Of a stretch of 9,427 nt of DNA, positions 1 to 7,271 are shown one piece after another. This stretch comes from Clostridiales bacterium. Its GTDB lineage: Bacteria; Bacillota; Clostridia; Lachnospirales; Lachnospiraceae. The stretch lies in assembly GCA_019420425.1 (NCBI GenBank), contig JAHZHG010000010.1, forward strand, positions 1 to 9,427. The letters are read 5' to 3'. Positions within the stretch are counted from its first letter, which is position 1. Every line of letters begins with the position of its first letter. The notes beneath the pieces are model-generated. The model was not told the origin of the DNA. It did not search any database and saw only the letters and a list, made by a program, of their open reading frames with translations. The position numbers and the translations under genes were made by a program.

Positions 1-236
1 TCAAGATCCTTTCCAGCAAGGATGCCAAAAAGGCGTATACCCATATAACTGCCGCAGGGCTGCGCATGAAAGATTCGGCGATGAAGACCGTCGCCACAGT
101 GCAGGAAAACGCCGGGGATATCCTGGCCTCCGCCAAGGATATTAATGAAAAGCGGGCTGCAAAAGAAGCGGAGGAAAAAGCCGCGGCTGAGATCGCTGAC
201 GAAAACGATGAGGAAAACAAAGAGCCGGAAGAATGA
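1..236 (+). CDS. DUF6110-like small protein, 3' end (partial)
   Basis: An open frame from the left edge gives 77 codons before a TGA stop; the start lies outside the window. The visible part begins with SKDAKKAYTHITAAGLRMKD and continues as a charged helix that ends in a Glu/Lys/Ala-rich tail (AKEAEEKAAAEIADENDEEN). This order, a short basic stretch, then an amphipathic helix, then an acidic coiled-coil-like tail, is what I know of DUF6110 proteins. These are small clostridial proteins usually anchored by an N-terminal hydrophobic segment and encoded directly upstream of P1B-type metal ATPases. The anchor would be in the missing part. The gene lies 57 bases before the ATPase on the same strand, which supports the assignment. 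The function is unknown; an accessory role at the membrane next to the ATPase is inferred. The family call rests on recall and context. Confidence 0.7.
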   Translation, partial: KILSSKDAKKAYTHITAAGLRMKDSAMKTVATVQENAGDILASAKDINEKRAAKEAEEKAAAEIADENDEENKEPEE

Positions 237-248
237 ATCATCCGCAGC

Positions 249-278
249 AAAGGGAGCCGTGACTGCGGCTCCCTTTTT
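249..278 (+). terminator. Intrinsic terminator between DUF6110-like gene and ATPase
   Basis: AGGGAGCCG (251-259) pairs perfectly with CGGCTCCCT (266-274) across a 6-base loop, extended by A-T pairs and followed by a run of T. It starts 13 bases after the DUF6110-like stop and ends just before the ATPase ribosome binding site TGGAGG (281-286). Partial read-through would make the ATPase a less abundant downstream product. No separate promoter for the ATPase is visible in the gap. Confidence 0.8.
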
Positions 279-293
279 CATGGAGGTTTTTCA

Positions 294-2402
294 ATGAATG
301 CAGTAATCATACACGAGAGCCGAGGACGGATGCGGCTGCAATGCAGGCTGAAGCAGAAGGAAATGAGCCTGCGCCAGGCGGATCTGCTGGAAGCGTGGTT
401 GCAAAAGCAGAGCTGGACCAGCCGGGTAACGGTGCATGAACGCACCGGCTGCGTCATCCTGTACTATACCGGAGCAAGGGAGACGGTTTTGCAGGCTGTG
501 CGGCAGTTTTCCTGGAAACAGGCGGAGCAGAGCGTATCCCTGCCGGCGCACAGCAGCCGTATGCTCAACCGCCAGTTCGAGGAAAAGCTGGTGGACAAAG
601 CGGCGCTGAAACTCGTAAGCACCCTGTTTCTGCCCACACCTTTGCGAATCGCCCGGGTGCTGTGGCACGCCGTCCCTTTTCTGCGCAAAGGCCTGCGCTG
701 CTTGAGGCAGAATAAAATCAAGGTGGAACTGCTGGACGCCGTTTCCATCGGCCTGTCCATTATCCGCCGGGATTTTGCCACGGCCGGTTCGGTCATGTTC
801 CTGCTGGAGCTGGGAGAGCTTCTGGAGGAATGGACCAGGAAAAAATCGGTGCAGGATCTGGCGCAGTGTATGTCCTTAAATGTGGACAGGGTATGGCTGA
901 ACACACCGGAAGGCGAAGTCCTGACGCCGGTATCCCAAATCCGGCCGGGTGACCGGATCGCAGTCCGCGTCGGCGGCGTTATCCCGGTGGACGGTATGGT
1001 GACAGACGGCGAAGCGATGGTCAATCAGGCTTCGTTGACAGGAGAATCCCTGCCGGCAGCCAAACGGCCAGGCAGCCTTGTCTACGCGGGAACCACCATC
1101 GCGGAAGGAGCCTGCACGATCGAAGTCCGGCAAACTTCCGGCCAGAGCCGCTACGACCAGATCGTGGCCATGATCGAGCGTTCGGAGCAGATGAAGTCGG
1201 CGACGGAAAGCAAGGCTGCCAATCTGGCGGACAAACTGGTGCCATACACCTTTGCGGGCAGTCTGCTCAGCCTTATCCTGACCCGGAACGTTACCCGCGC
1301 CTTATCGGTGCTGATGGTGGATTTCTCCTGTGCGTTAAAGCTTGCCATGCCGCTTGCCGTACTGTCTGCCATGCGCGAAGCCGGCCGGGAGCATATCACC
1401 GTGAAGGGCGGGAAGTTTCTGGAAACCATCGCCCGGGCGGATACCATTGTGTTTGATAAGACAGGCACCCTCACCCGTGCCTGTCCTAAGGTTGTGCGGA
1501 TAATCCCTTTCAGCGGGCACAGGAAAACGGAGATGCTGCGGCTGGCGGCCTGCCTGGAGGAGCATTTTCCCCACTCCATGGCTAACGCCGTTGTGGAAGA
1601 GGCAAAGCGCCGGGATCTCAAGCACGAGGAACTCCACTCCAAGGTCAATTATCTGGTAGCGCATGGGATTTCCAGCTCTGTCGGGCAGGAGCGTGTGCTC
1701 ATCGGCAGCGCCCACTTCATTTTTGAGGACGAAGGCTGTACGGTTCCCGCCGGGGAACAGGAACAATTCGACGCCCTGCCTTTAGAATGCTCCCATCTGT
1801 ACCTGGCAATCGACGGGCAGCTGGCAGCTGTCATCTGCATCGCTGATCCTCAGCGCGAGGAAGCGCAGGACGTTCTTGCCGCCCTGCGCAGGCTCGGGAT
1901 ACAAAAGGTCGTTATGCTGACCGGCGACAGCCGGCGCACAGCCGAAGCGGTTGCTTCTCGTATCGGGATCGATGAATTTTGTGCTGAGGTGCTGCCGGAG
2001 GATAAGGCAAATTATGTAGCGGCGCTGCGGGCGCAGGGGCATACCGTCATCATGGTGGGAGACGGCATCAACGATTCCCCGGCCCTGTCTGAGGCGGACG
2101 CTGGGATCGCCGTCAGCGACGGTGCCGCCATCGCGCAGGAGATCGCCGACATCACCATTGCGGCGGAAAGCCTGTGGGAGCTAGCGCGGCTGCGGCAGCT
2201 TGCCATGGCGTTAAACAGCCGCATCCGCAATATTTACCGCTTTGTCCTCGGGTTCAATGGAGGGCTGATCGCCCTGGGGGTTGCCGGGCTGCTGCCGCCC
2301 TCCGTATCGGCGACCTTGCACAACCTTTCCACGCTGGGGATCAGCCTGCACAGCATGACCTCTCTTCCCTGCAACGGAATAGAAACAAAACCGGAAAAAT
2401 GA
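294..2402 (+). CDS. P1B-type heavy-metal-translocating ATPase, non-CPC type
   Basis: This 702-residue protein carries all P-type ATPase catalytic motifs: TGES in the actuator domain (249-252), the phosphorylated DKTGT (388-392), an HFPH version of the HP locus (424-427), TGD (543-545) and GDGINDSP (589-596). It should use ATP to move a metal ion across the cytoplasmic membrane, usually outward. The N-terminus (about 1-75, with GRMRLQ near residue 11) resembles an HMA_2-type ferredoxin fold without a CxxC metal site, as in CtpC-like ATPases. The helix that normally carries CPC reads DFSCALKLAMP (343-353), so CPC is replaced by FSC and the usual first Cys and Pro are absent. The segment that should hold the first membrane helices (about 100-137) is rather polar. 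The ATG follows TGGAGG with a 7-base gap. The metal cannot be named from this motif; Mn, Fe, Zn or another transition metal are all possible. DUF6110 lies upstream. Confidence 0.9.
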   Translation: MNAVIIHESRGRMRLQCRLKQKEMSLRQADLLEAWLQKQSWTSRVTVHERTGCVILYYTGARETVLQAVRQFSWKQAEQSVSLPAHSSRMLNRQFEEKLVDKAALKLVSTLFLPTPLRIARVLWHAVPFLRKGLRCLRQNKIKVELLDAVSIGLSIIRRDFATAGSVMFLLELGELLEEWTRKKSVQDLAQCMSLNVDRVWLNTPEGEVLTPVSQIRPGDRIAVRVGGVIPVDGMVTDGEAMVNQASLTGESLPAAKRPGSLVYAGTTIAEGACTIEVRQTSGQSRYDQIVAMIERSEQMKSATESKAANLADKLVPYTFAGSLLSLILTRNVTRALSVLMVDFSCALKLAMPLAVLSAMREAGREHITVKGGKFLETIARADTIVFDKTGTLTRACPKVVRIIPFSGHRKTEMLRLAACLEEHFPHSMANAVVEEAKRRDLKHEELHSKVNYLVAHGISSSVGQERVLIGSAHFIFEDEGCTVPAGEQEQFDALPLECSHLYLAIDGQLAAVICIADPQREEAQDVLAALRRLGIQKVVMLTGDSRRTAEAVASRIGIDEFCAEVLPEDKANYVAALRAQGHTVIMVGDGINDSPALSEADAGIAVSDGAAIAQEIADITIAAESLWELARLRQLAMALNSRIRNIYRFVLGFNGGLIALGVAGLLPPSVSATLHNLSTLGISLHSMTSLPCNGIETKPEK

Positions 2403-2411
2403 TCATGATAT

Positions 2412-2456
2412 GCAAAGACGGGGAGCCCCGCATATTCTGCGGCTCTCCGTCTTTGC
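2412..2456 (+). terminator. Intrinsic terminator after the metal ATPase
   Basis: GCAAAGACGG (2412-2421) pairs with CCGTCTTTGC (2447-2456), and the inner GAGCC/GGCTC arms extend the stem almost to the loop, with a small imbalance. A short T-rich tail follows. It lies 9 bases after the ATPase stop and separates that gene from the tetR unit. Confidence 0.85.
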
Positions 2457-2513
2457 TTTATGTGCCGGCAGGCAAAAGGACTTGCCTATTTACCTCATCA
2501 TCATAATTTCCTC

Positions 2514-2532
2514 TTGACAAAACCTTTGTCAA
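2514..2532. promoter_or_regulatory. Palindrome over the tetR -35 box (operator candidate)
   Basis: TTGACAAA (2514-2521) and TTTGTCAA (2525-2532) form a perfect inverted repeat with a 3-base centre (ACC). The left arm contains the -35 box, so a bound dimer would block RNA polymerase. The size fits a TetR-family dimer site. Which protein binds it is inferred from its position. Confidence 0.6.
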
Positions 2533-2542
2533 GATATATTAT
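2514..2542 (+). promoter_or_regulatory. Sigma-A-type promoter of tetR
   Basis: A consensus -35 box TTGACA (2514-2519) is followed after 17 bases by TATTAT (2537-2542), four of six matches to TATAAT. TATATT (2535-2540) and TATAAC (2540-2545) are alternative -10 boxes with poorer spacing. Transcription would start near 2549, about 30 bases before the chosen tetR start codon. Confidence 0.75.
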
Positions 2543-2565
2543 AACATCGTTACATAACACTGTTA
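2542..2565. promoter_or_regulatory. TAAC/GTTA operator array over the expected tetR start site
   Basis: Four half-sites are ordered TAAC (2542-2545), GTTA (2549-2552), TAAC (2555-2558), GTTA (2562-2565), spaced 3, 2 and 3 bases. The layout is symmetric about 2553/2554, and the outer arms TATAACA (2540-2546) and TGTTATA (2561-2567) extend the symmetry. It begins in the -10 region and covers the expected start of transcription, where a repressor would act. It could hold two TetR dimers. Binding by this TetR is inferred. Confidence 0.6.
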
Positions 2566-2578
2566 TATGGAGGCCGAT

Positions 2579-3196
2579 ATGGAAGAAAAGTCATCCGATA
2601 CCTTAGAAAAAATACAGCAGGCCGCTTTGGAGGAATTTTCCGAAAAGGGCTTCCTTGGCGCTTCTCTGCGGCAGATTGTCAAAAATGCTGGCGTGACCAC
2701 CGGGGCGTTCTACGGCTATTTTTCCAGCAAGGAGGCGTTGTTCGCCTCTCTAGTAGAGCCCCACGCCGCCGCCCTGATGGGCCGGTTCATGGAAGCCCAG
2801 ACAGGCTTTGCCGAGCTGCCGGAACAGGAGCAGCCGGCGCACATGGGCGAAGCCTCCAGTGATTATGTGGACTGGATGGTGGACTACATCTGCGAGCACC
2901 GGGAGCCGGTCAACCTGCTGCTCTGCCGGGCGGAGGGAACCTCCTACGAGCATTTTGTCCACAATATGGTGGAAGTAGAGGTGGAATATACCCTTAAATA
3001 CATGGAGGTGCTGCGCCGGCTGGGCAAGGATATCCCACAGTTGGATCAATCCCTCTGCCATATCATCGCCAGCGGCGTGTTCAACGGACTGTTTGAAATT
3101 GTGATCCACGATATGCCCCGGGAGCAGGCGCACCGGGACGTGACACAGTTCCGCACTTTCTATACAGCCGGATGGCTTGAATTGATGGGACAATAG
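2579..3196 (+). CDS. TetR/AcrR-family transcriptional regulator
   Basis: This 205-residue protein has the TetR N-terminal DNA-binding domain at about residues 8-55. It begins with an amphipathic helix (KIQQAALEEFSEKGF), then a helix-turn-helix ending in GVTTGAFYGYFSSKEAL, a close match to the family pattern. The rest is the variable ligand-binding and dimer domain; its ligand cannot be read from the sequence. I chose the ATG at 2579 because GGAGG (2569-2573) lies 5 bases upstream. An ATG at 2567, 4 codons earlier, overlaps that ribosome binding site and the operator array and has no ribosome binding site of its own. The gene precedes a two-gene ABC transporter on the same strand, and symmetric operator candidates lie in both flanking gaps. 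Autorepression and control of the transporter are therefore likely. Its terminator overlaps its own stop codon. Confidence 0.92.
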   Translation: MEEKSSDTLEKIQQAALEEFSEKGFLGASLRQIVKNAGVTTGAFYGYFSSKEALFASLVEPHAAALMGRFMEAQTGFAELPEQEQPAHMGEASSDYVDWMVDYICEHREPVNLLLCRAEGTSYEHFVHNMVEVEVEYTLKYMEVLRRLGKDIPQLDQSLCHIIASGVFNGLFEIVIHDMPREQAHRDVTQFRTFYTAGWLELMGQ

Positions 3197-3209
3197 TCCC
3201 GTCTTTTTT
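3184..3209 (+). terminator. Intrinsic terminator overlapping the tetR stop codon
   Basis: GATGGGAC (3184-3191) pairs with GTCCCGTC (3196-3203), one pair being a G-T wobble, across the loop AATA, followed by six T (3204-3209). The TAG stop (3194-3196) sits in the loop and the first base of the right arm. Ribosomes finishing tetR would cover the hairpin, so translation may affect termination before the ABC genes. Confidence 0.75.
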
Positions 3210-3214
3210 GCGCA

Positions 3215-3232
3215 TTAGTTAGCCATAACTAA
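3215..3232. promoter_or_regulatory. Palindrome upstream of the ABC genes (operator candidate)
   Basis: TTAGTTA (3215-3221) and TAACTAA (3226-3232) form a perfect inverted repeat with a 4-base centre. It contains GTTA and TAAC, the half-sites also found in the tetR promoter array, here with a 4-base gap. It lies 25 bases before the first ABC start codon. An alternative fold, AGTTAG/CTAACT followed by six T, would be a weak second terminator. I see no convincing promoter boxes in this gap. Confidence 0.5.
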
Positions 3233-3257
3233 CTTTTTTAATAAGGAGGTTGTTTTT

Positions 3258-5072
3258 GTGGAAAAACAAAAAAGGAATGATGTGGCGGCTCTGCTCCGTT
3301 ATGCAGGCGGCCACAAGGGGCTGACCTTTCTGGGCCTGGCCCTGTCTGGGCTTGCCATGCTGCTGAGCATGGTCCCCTACATCTGCATCTGGCTGGCGGC
3401 GCGGGATCTGATCGCCGCGGCTCCGGACTGGACGCAGGCAGAGTCTGTCGCGCAGTACGGCTGGCTGGCCTTTGCCTTTGCGGTGGGCGGCATTGTGATC
3501 TACTTTCTGGGGTTGATGTGCACCCATCTGGCGGCCTTCCGCACGGCGTCCAACATCCGCAAGCAAGGCGTCGCTCGTGTGATGAAAGCTCCGTTAGGCT
3601 ATTTTGATGCCAACGCCTCCGGCCTCATCCGGGGACGGCTGGACGCGGCAGCGGCCGATACGGAAACGCTGCTGGCCCACAACTTGGCGGACATCGTCGG
3701 CACAGTCATCATGTTCCTTGCGATGCTGGTGCTGATGTTCGTCTTTGACTGGCGGATGGGCGCCGCCTGCCTGCTGGCGGCGGTGATTTCCGTCATCGCC
3801 ATGTTCTCCATGATGGGCGGCAAAAACGCTGCGCTGATGGCAGAATATCAGGCGGCCCAGGACCGGATGACCAAGGCGGGCACCGAGTATGTCCGCGGCA
3901 TCCCGGTGGTAAAGATCTTCCAGCAGACGGTCTATTCCTTCAAAGCGTTCAAAGAGGCCATTGAGGATTACAGCAGCAAGGCCGGATACTATCAGGACAA
4001 GGTGTGCCGCGTTCCCCAGTCCATCAATCTAACGTTCACCGAAGGAGCTTTTGTGTTCCTGGTTCCAGTCGTTTTATTCCTTGCCCCCGGCGCGCTGGCC
4101 GGCGGAGATTTCGCCGGGTTCATAACGAATTTTGTTTTCTACGCGGTATTCTCCGCTATCATCTCCACGGCGCTGGCCCGCATCATGTTTGCCTCCGCCG
4201 GGACGATGCTGGCGCATACCGCTCTGGGGCGCATCAATCAGGTGATGGACGCCCCGGTTTTAAAAGCGCCTGCCCACCCGCAGAAGCCCCGTGACAACCG
4301 GGTGGAGTTCAGGGATGTAAGCTTTACCTATGACGGTTCGGACGTCCCCGCCCTCTCCCACATTTCCTTCACAGCGGAGCCGGGGCAGACGGTGGCGCTG
4401 GTCGGGCCCTCCGGCGGCGGCAAGACCACGGCTGCCAGCCTCATTCCCCGGTTCTGGGACGCCACCTCCGGCACGGTGGAAGTCGGCGGCGTGGACGTGA
4501 AGCGGATCGATCCCCATGTGCTGATGGATCAGGTAGCCTTTGTATTTCAGAACAGCCGGCTGTTTAAGGCTTCCATTCTGGAAAATGTCCGGGCTTCCCG
4601 TCCGGATGCCACAAGGGAGCAGGTGCTGGAGGCGCTGCAAGCCGCCCAGTGCGGGGATATCCTCGAAAAGCTGCCAGACGGCGTGGACACGCAGATCGGC
4701 ACAGAGGGCACCTACCTTTCCGGCGGCGAGCAGCAGCGTATTGCTTTAGCCCGGGCGATTCTGAAGGACGCGTCCATCGTGGTACTGGACGAGGCCACAG
4801 CCTTTGCCGACCCGGAAAACGAGGTCTTAATTCAGAAAGCCTTCGCCGTGCTGACCAAAGGCCGCACCGTCATCATGATCGCCCACCGCCTGTCCACCGT
4901 GGTCGGGGCGGATAAGATCATCGTTCTGGAGGAAGGCCGCGTCGCCGAGCAGGGGACGCACAAGGAGCTCACGGCTGCGGGCGGCCTGTATGCCCGGATG
5001 TGGGCGGATTACAACCGGGCGGTGCAGTGGAAGCTGACAGGCGGTTCCACCAGCGAAAAGGAGGCGGAGTAA
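3258..5072 (+). CDS. ABC transporter half-transporter (membrane domain plus ATPase), first subunit
   Basis: This 604-residue protein has an N-terminal membrane domain (about 20-315, several hydrophobic helices, with the intracellular-loop motif PLGYFD near 112-117) and a C-terminal ATPase domain. The ATPase domain shows Walker A GPSGGGKT (383-390), Q-loop Gln431, signature LSGGE (487-491), Walker B IVVLDE (507-512) and switch His543. It should pair with the next gene product to form a heterodimeric transporter in the cytoplasmic membrane. The D-loop reads AFADPENE instead of the usual SALD type, a trait I associate with siderophore-type transporters such as IrtA and YbtP. Iron or siderophore transport is thus a possible role, not a proven one. 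The GTG start has AAGGAGG (3243-3249) 8 bases upstream; no better ATG exists nearby. A drug or peptide exporter is the main alternative. Confidence 0.92.
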   Translation: MEKQKRNDVAALLRYAGGHKGLTFLGLALSGLAMLLSMVPYICIWLAARDLIAAAPDWTQAESVAQYGWLAFAFAVGGIVIYFLGLMCTHLAAFRTASNIRKQGVARVMKAPLGYFDANASGLIRGRLDAAAADTETLLAHNLADIVGTVIMFLAMLVLMFVFDWRMGAACLLAAVISVIAMFSMMGGKNAALMAEYQAAQDRMTKAGTEYVRGIPVVKIFQQTVYSFKAFKEAIEDYSSKAGYYQDKVCRVPQSINLTFTEGAFVFLVPVVLFLAPGALAGGDFAGFITNFVFYAVFSAIISTALARIMFASAGTMLAHTALGRINQVMDAPVLKAPAHPQKPRDNRVEFRDVSFTYDGSDVPALSHISFTAEPGQTVALVGPSGGGKTTAASLIPRFWDATSGTVEVGGVDVKRIDPHVLMDQVAFVFQNSRLFKASILENVRASRPDATREQVLEALQAAQCGDILEKLPDGVDTQIGTEGTYLSGGEQQRIALARAILKDASIVVLDEATAFADPENEVLIQKAFAVLTKGRTVIMIAHRLSTVVGADKIIVLEEGRVAEQGTHKELTAAGGLYARMWADYNRAVQWKLTGGSTSEKEAE

Positions 5073-6815
5073 ATGTTCAGCAAAAAATTCCAGCGGAAAT
5101 ACGCCCTGACCGATCAGGGCCTGAAAAACACCAAAAAAGGCGTCTTCTGGACGGTGATCGTCAATCTGGTCGTCATGGTCGGCATCGGTGTTTTGTACCT
5201 GATGATGTCCGGCTTTATAGGGACTCTGACAGACGAAAATCCGCTGCCCGGCGTCTGGCTTCCCATCGGTCTGACCGTTTTATTTGTCCTTCTGTCCTTT
5301 ATTACCCATTTGCAGCAGTATAAGGCCACCTACGGGCTGGTGTACGGCGAGGTCAAAACGACCCGCCTGCGTCTGGCAGAGCGGCTCCGCAAACTGCCGC
5401 TGGGCTATTTTGGCAAGCGGGATCTGGCCGACCTTACCGAGACACTCATGGGGGACGTCAACCGCATGGAGCACGTCTGGAGCCATGTGCTGGGGTATCT
5501 GTACGGCGCGTACATTTCCACGGCGATCATCGCCGTCTGCCTGCTCGTTTACGACTGGCGGCTGGCTATTGCCTGCCTGTGGGGCGTGCCGGTGGCCTTT
5601 GGACTGCTGTTCGGCAGCCGGAGAATGGCCGCCCGAGCTTCCGAACGGACGAAAAAAGCGGCTGTCCGGGTTTCCGACGGCATCCAGGAGGCACTGGAGA
5701 ATGTGCGGGAGATCCGCGCCACCAATCAGGAGGAACGGTATCTGGAAGGACTCAACAGAAAAATTGACGACCATGAAAAGGTCATGATCAAAGGCGAGCT
5801 TTCCACCGGCTTGTTTGTCAACGCTGCCAGTGTCATCATGCGCCTGGGCGTGGCGACGACCATTCTTGTGGGCGCAAGCCTGATCCTCTCCGGGCAGATC
5901 GATTTTATGCTTTTATTCCTGTTCCTTTTGGTCATCACCCGCATCTACGCTCCCTTCGACCAGAGCCTTGCCCTGATTGCGGAGATGTTCGTCTCCCAGG
6001 TGTCGGCCGACCGCATGAATGAGATCTACGATACGCCTGCGGCGGAGGGGTCGGAAGCCTTCAAGCCGAACGGCCACGATATCGTATTCGACCATGTGGG
6101 CTTTGCCTATGACAAAAAAGACGTCCTGCAAGACGTCAGCTTTACCGCCAAAGAGGGGGAAATCACGGCGCTGGTCGGCCCCTCCGGCTCCGGCAAGAGT
6201 ACCTGCGCAAGGCTTGCCGCCAGATTGTGGGACGTCACCAGAGGTTCTATTCAGGTGGGCGGCGTGGATATTTCCACCGTGGATCCGGAAGTGCTGCTCA
6301 GCGATTACTCGATGGTGTTTCAAGACGTGGTGCTGTTTGACGACACGGTGATGGAAAACATCCGTCTCGGCAAACACGGGGCCACCGACGAGGAAGTGCT
6401 TGCCGCCGCTAAAGCCGCCAACTGCGACGAGTTTGTCCGCAGGCTGCCCAAGGGCTACGGCACCCCCATCGGGGAAAACGGAGCCAAGCTCTCCGGCGGG
6501 GAACGCCAGCGCATTTCCATCGCCCGGGCGCTCTTAAAGGACGCGCCTATTGTGCTGCTGGATGAAGCCACCGCCAGTTTGGATGTGGAAAACGAAACCA
6601 GGGTGCAGGAGGCGCTCTCCCGCCTGCTGGCCGGCAAGACGGTGCTGGTGATCGCCCATCGGATGCGCACCGTGGAGGCAGCGGACAAAATCGTTGTCCT
6701 AGCCGACGGCAAAGCGGCGGAACAGGGGTCCCCAACAGAGCTGATGGAAAAGGGCGGACTGTTCCGCCGGATGGTGGAGCTGCAGCGGCAAAGCGCCAGC
6801 TGGAAGCTGAGATAA
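5073..6815 (+). CDS. ABC transporter half-transporter (membrane domain plus ATPase), second subunit
   Basis: This 580-residue protein has the same plan as the gene before it: membrane helices at about 25-300 (loop motif PLGYFG at 109-114), then an ATPase domain. That domain has Walker A GPSGSGKS (369-376), Q-loop Gln417, signature LSGGE (473-477), Walker B IVLLDE (493-498), a normal D-loop SLDVE (502-506) and switch His529. The ATG follows the TAA of the first subunit with no gap, and its AAGGAGG (5058-5064) lies inside that gene. The two are surely cotranscribed and probably translationally coupled, as expected for partners in one complex. Both proteins keep the catalytic Glu after Walker B and both keep LSGGE, so neither ATP site looks degenerate, unlike many heterodimeric exporters. 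The substrate is unknown; see the first subunit for the siderophore-type hint. Confidence 0.93.
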   Translation: MFSKKFQRKYALTDQGLKNTKKGVFWTVIVNLVVMVGIGVLYLMMSGFIGTLTDENPLPGVWLPIGLTVLFVLLSFITHLQQYKATYGLVYGEVKTTRLRLAERLRKLPLGYFGKRDLADLTETLMGDVNRMEHVWSHVLGYLYGAYISTAIIAVCLLVYDWRLAIACLWGVPVAFGLLFGSRRMAARASERTKKAAVRVSDGIQEALENVREIRATNQEERYLEGLNRKIDDHEKVMIKGELSTGLFVNAASVIMRLGVATTILVGASLILSGQIDFMLLFLFLLVITRIYAPFDQSLALIAEMFVSQVSADRMNEIYDTPAAEGSEAFKPNGHDIVFDHVGFAYDKKDVLQDVSFTAKEGEITALVGPSGSGKSTCARLAARLWDVTRGSIQVGGVDISTVDPEVLLSDYSMVFQDVVLFDDTVMENIRLGKHGATDEEVLAAAKAANCDEFVRRLPKGYGTPIGENGAKLSGGERQRISIARALLKDAPIVLLDEATASLDVENETRVQEALSRLLAGKTVLVIAHRMRTVEAADKIVVLADGKAAEQGSPTELMEKGGLFRRMVELQRQSASWKLR

Positions 6816-6851
6816 CTCCCGTATACAGCACCGGCATTGTATATCCAAAAG

Positions 6852-6915
6852 GATGTTTGAATAAAAAACGCAGGTCAGAGGAACAGCCTCTCTCCTGCGT
6901 TTTTACTCAAACATC
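6852..6915. terminator. Long bidirectional terminator hairpin
   Basis: The arms 6852-6874 and 6894-6915 are inverted copies of each other. GATGTTTGA pairs with TCAAACATC, then after a small mismatch AAAAACGCAGG pairs with CCTGCGTTTTT. An inner AGAGG/CCTCT pair (6877-6881, 6887-6891) closes a 5-base loop. The A/T flanks give a T run on both strands, so it can end the ABC operon and also minus-strand transcripts from the right. The right arm includes the last codons and stop of the alpha/beta hydrolase remnant. Confidence 0.85.
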
Positions 6916-7200
6916 GCCAGATGCCCACCAGTCAGGTTTGTGACAACGTCAGGGTGCTGCATGATGACGCTTAGGACATCCTTGCACGCCTGTAAAAAGA
7001 TGGAATCGTCCTCCGACAGGATCAACAGTACCCGTCCTTTCCATGGGGCAAAATCATCGCGTCATCTCGAAATAATTCCCCGCATCGCAGAGAAAGTCGA
7101 TCATGTGGCATTCATAGGGCTTGGTGAGCAGTTTCAGCATGGCGCCGCATAGTTCCTTTATATTTGCTTTCTCCTGCAGAATAAAATACAGCAGCACGGC
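6903..7200 (-). pseudogene. Alpha/beta hydrolase remnant, C-terminal part, frameshifted
   Basis: On the minus strand two frames join into one recognisable sequence. The upstream frame, which stops at 7054, ends NYFEMTR. The next frame carries DDFAPWKGRVLLILSEDD, then a short helix, PDVVTNLTGGHLAMFE and a TAA at 6903-6905. The pattern PWKGRVLLIxSEDD with a later GGH is the end of the alpha/beta hydrolase fold: the Asp of the acid site and the catalytic His. The frames overlap at the sequence cgcgatgat, which fits a one-base deletion. The nucleophile region (GxSxG) and the whole N-terminal half are missing. Minus-strand sequence right of about 7200 stays open to 7365, but I do not recognise it. 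The family ends are usually about 15 residues longer, so the 3' end may be cut too. A fused or coded frameshift is unlikely because the N-terminal half is absent. Confidence 0.65.
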
Positions 7201-7271
7201 ATTTCTCTTGTAGATATAAAAATCAAACCCTCCCCGGCTGTCCAAAGCCTGCCTGTTCTTATCGGGATCCA

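Noticed and set aside
464..1024. Long minus-strand open frames opposite the ATPase, and similar ones opposite and inside the ABC genes
   Set aside because: They follow from the GC-rich codon use of the true genes; they lack ribosome binding sites and recognisable motifs.
2174..2506. Open frame overlapping the end of the ATPase gene
   Set aside because: It runs in another frame through conserved ATPase sequence and across the terminator, and it has no family resemblance.
2567..2578. Upstream ATG start for tetR
   Set aside because: It has no ribosome binding site and overlaps the GGAGG used by the ATG at 2579.
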